A DNA stretch of 7,160 nt from Chloroflexota bacterium (GTDB lineage: Bacteria; Chloroflexota; Anaerolineae; Anaerolineales; Anaerolineaceae): the NCBI GenBank assembly GCA_019136175.1, contig JAGVUS010000299.1, positions 1 through 7,160 of the forward strand, read 5' to 3'. A program made the position numbers and the translations under genes. Shown here one piece after another: positions 6,891-7,160 of this stretch (position 1 is its first letter; every line of letters begins with the position of its first letter). Below the pieces are notes generated by a model. The model was not told where the DNA came from. It saw only the letters and a program-made list of their open reading frames with translations, and did no database searches.

Positions 6891-7160
6891 ATGACCTTCC
6901 TGCAAATTCTCAAAATTATAGCTGCCCTGGGGACGATTGCCACGGGCTTGCTGTCGCTCCTGCGGCCGCGTTCCATCAAGGATTTCACGGGGCTGGAGGC
7001 ATCCAGCCCGCGTGCAGTGACGGAGATCCGCTCGGTGCTGGGCGGATTGTTCGTTGGGGTCGGGCTGGCGCCTTTTCTCCTGCCGCACCCGGCAGTTTTT
7101 CAAACGCTTGGAGTCATGTACCTGGCAATTGGACTGGTTCGAGCGGTTTCGATGGTGGTG
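6891..7160 (+). CDS. DUF4345-like membrane protein, N-terminal part (cut by window edge)
   Basis: The frame opens at ATG 6891 and stays open for 90 codons to the window end. A clear AAGGAG (6877-6882) lies 8 nt upstream and the preceding stop is 19 bp away, so this is the next gene of the same operon. The product starts MTFLQILKIIAALGTIATG, a first helix, followed by a loop RPRSIKDFTGLEASSPRAV and TEIRSVLGGLFVGVGLAP, then a further helix and LVRAVSM at the edge. The order F-T-G-L, T-E-I-R, G-G-L-F-G and V-R matches small DUF4345-type four-helix proteins (about 120-130 aa), so most of the gene is present. Its function is unknown in the family. Confidence 0.78.
   Translation, partial: MTFLQILKIIAALGTIATGLLSLLRPRSIKDFTGLEASSPRAVTEIRSVLGGLFVGVGLAPFLLPHPAVFQTLGVMYLAIGLVRAVSMVV

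Overview
The window looks like a piece of a bacterial chromosome from the Chloroflexota, most plausibly an Anaerolineae-type organism. This is inferred from the style of the proteins: a lipoprotein with an Ala/Pro/Thr-rich linker straight after its lipobox cysteine, moderate GC, strong GGAGG-type ribosome binding sites, and a run of small membrane proteins. No rRNA or marker gene is present to prove the taxonomy. Every gene-free stretch is shorter than about 200 bases. I see no transposase, integrase, CRISPR array, tRNA or phage gene.

Left part, minus strand (read from 4121 down to 1): a MscS-family channel with a long extra cytoplasmic domain (4121-2529), a PrmC/HemK-type glutamine methyltransferase (2395-1496), an ABC-transporter substrate-binding lipoprotein of the AfuA/Fe3+ type (1294-230), and the first 56 codons of its permease (170-1, cut by the window edge). 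The binding protein and permease form an operon. A terminator-like hairpin sits between them, the usual way to make much more binding protein than permease. The binding-protein gene has the best promoter in the window (TTGACA, 17 bp, CATAAT) and a perfect inverted repeat just upstream of it.

Middle (4122-4299): a divergent intergenic region. Its two candidate promoters, one per direction, have -35 boxes that touch each other.

Right part, plus strand: a five-helix membrane protein of unknown function that starts at TTG (4300-4833). It is followed by a tight unit: a DegV/FakB-type fatty-acid-binding protein (4897-5733), a DUF1295 membrane protein of the steroid-5-alpha-reductase/ICMT type (5747-6529), a DUF1475-like small membrane protein (6542-6871), and the start of a DUF4345-like membrane protein (6891 to the window end). 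Gaps in the last four are 12-19 bp and each gene has a clear Shine-Dalgarno site, so they are very likely co-transcribed. Together they suggest a module acting on fatty acyl or other lipid substrates at the membrane. That is inference from family membership and gene order. The most unusual items are this lipid-flavoured operon and the domain inserted in the MscS protein.
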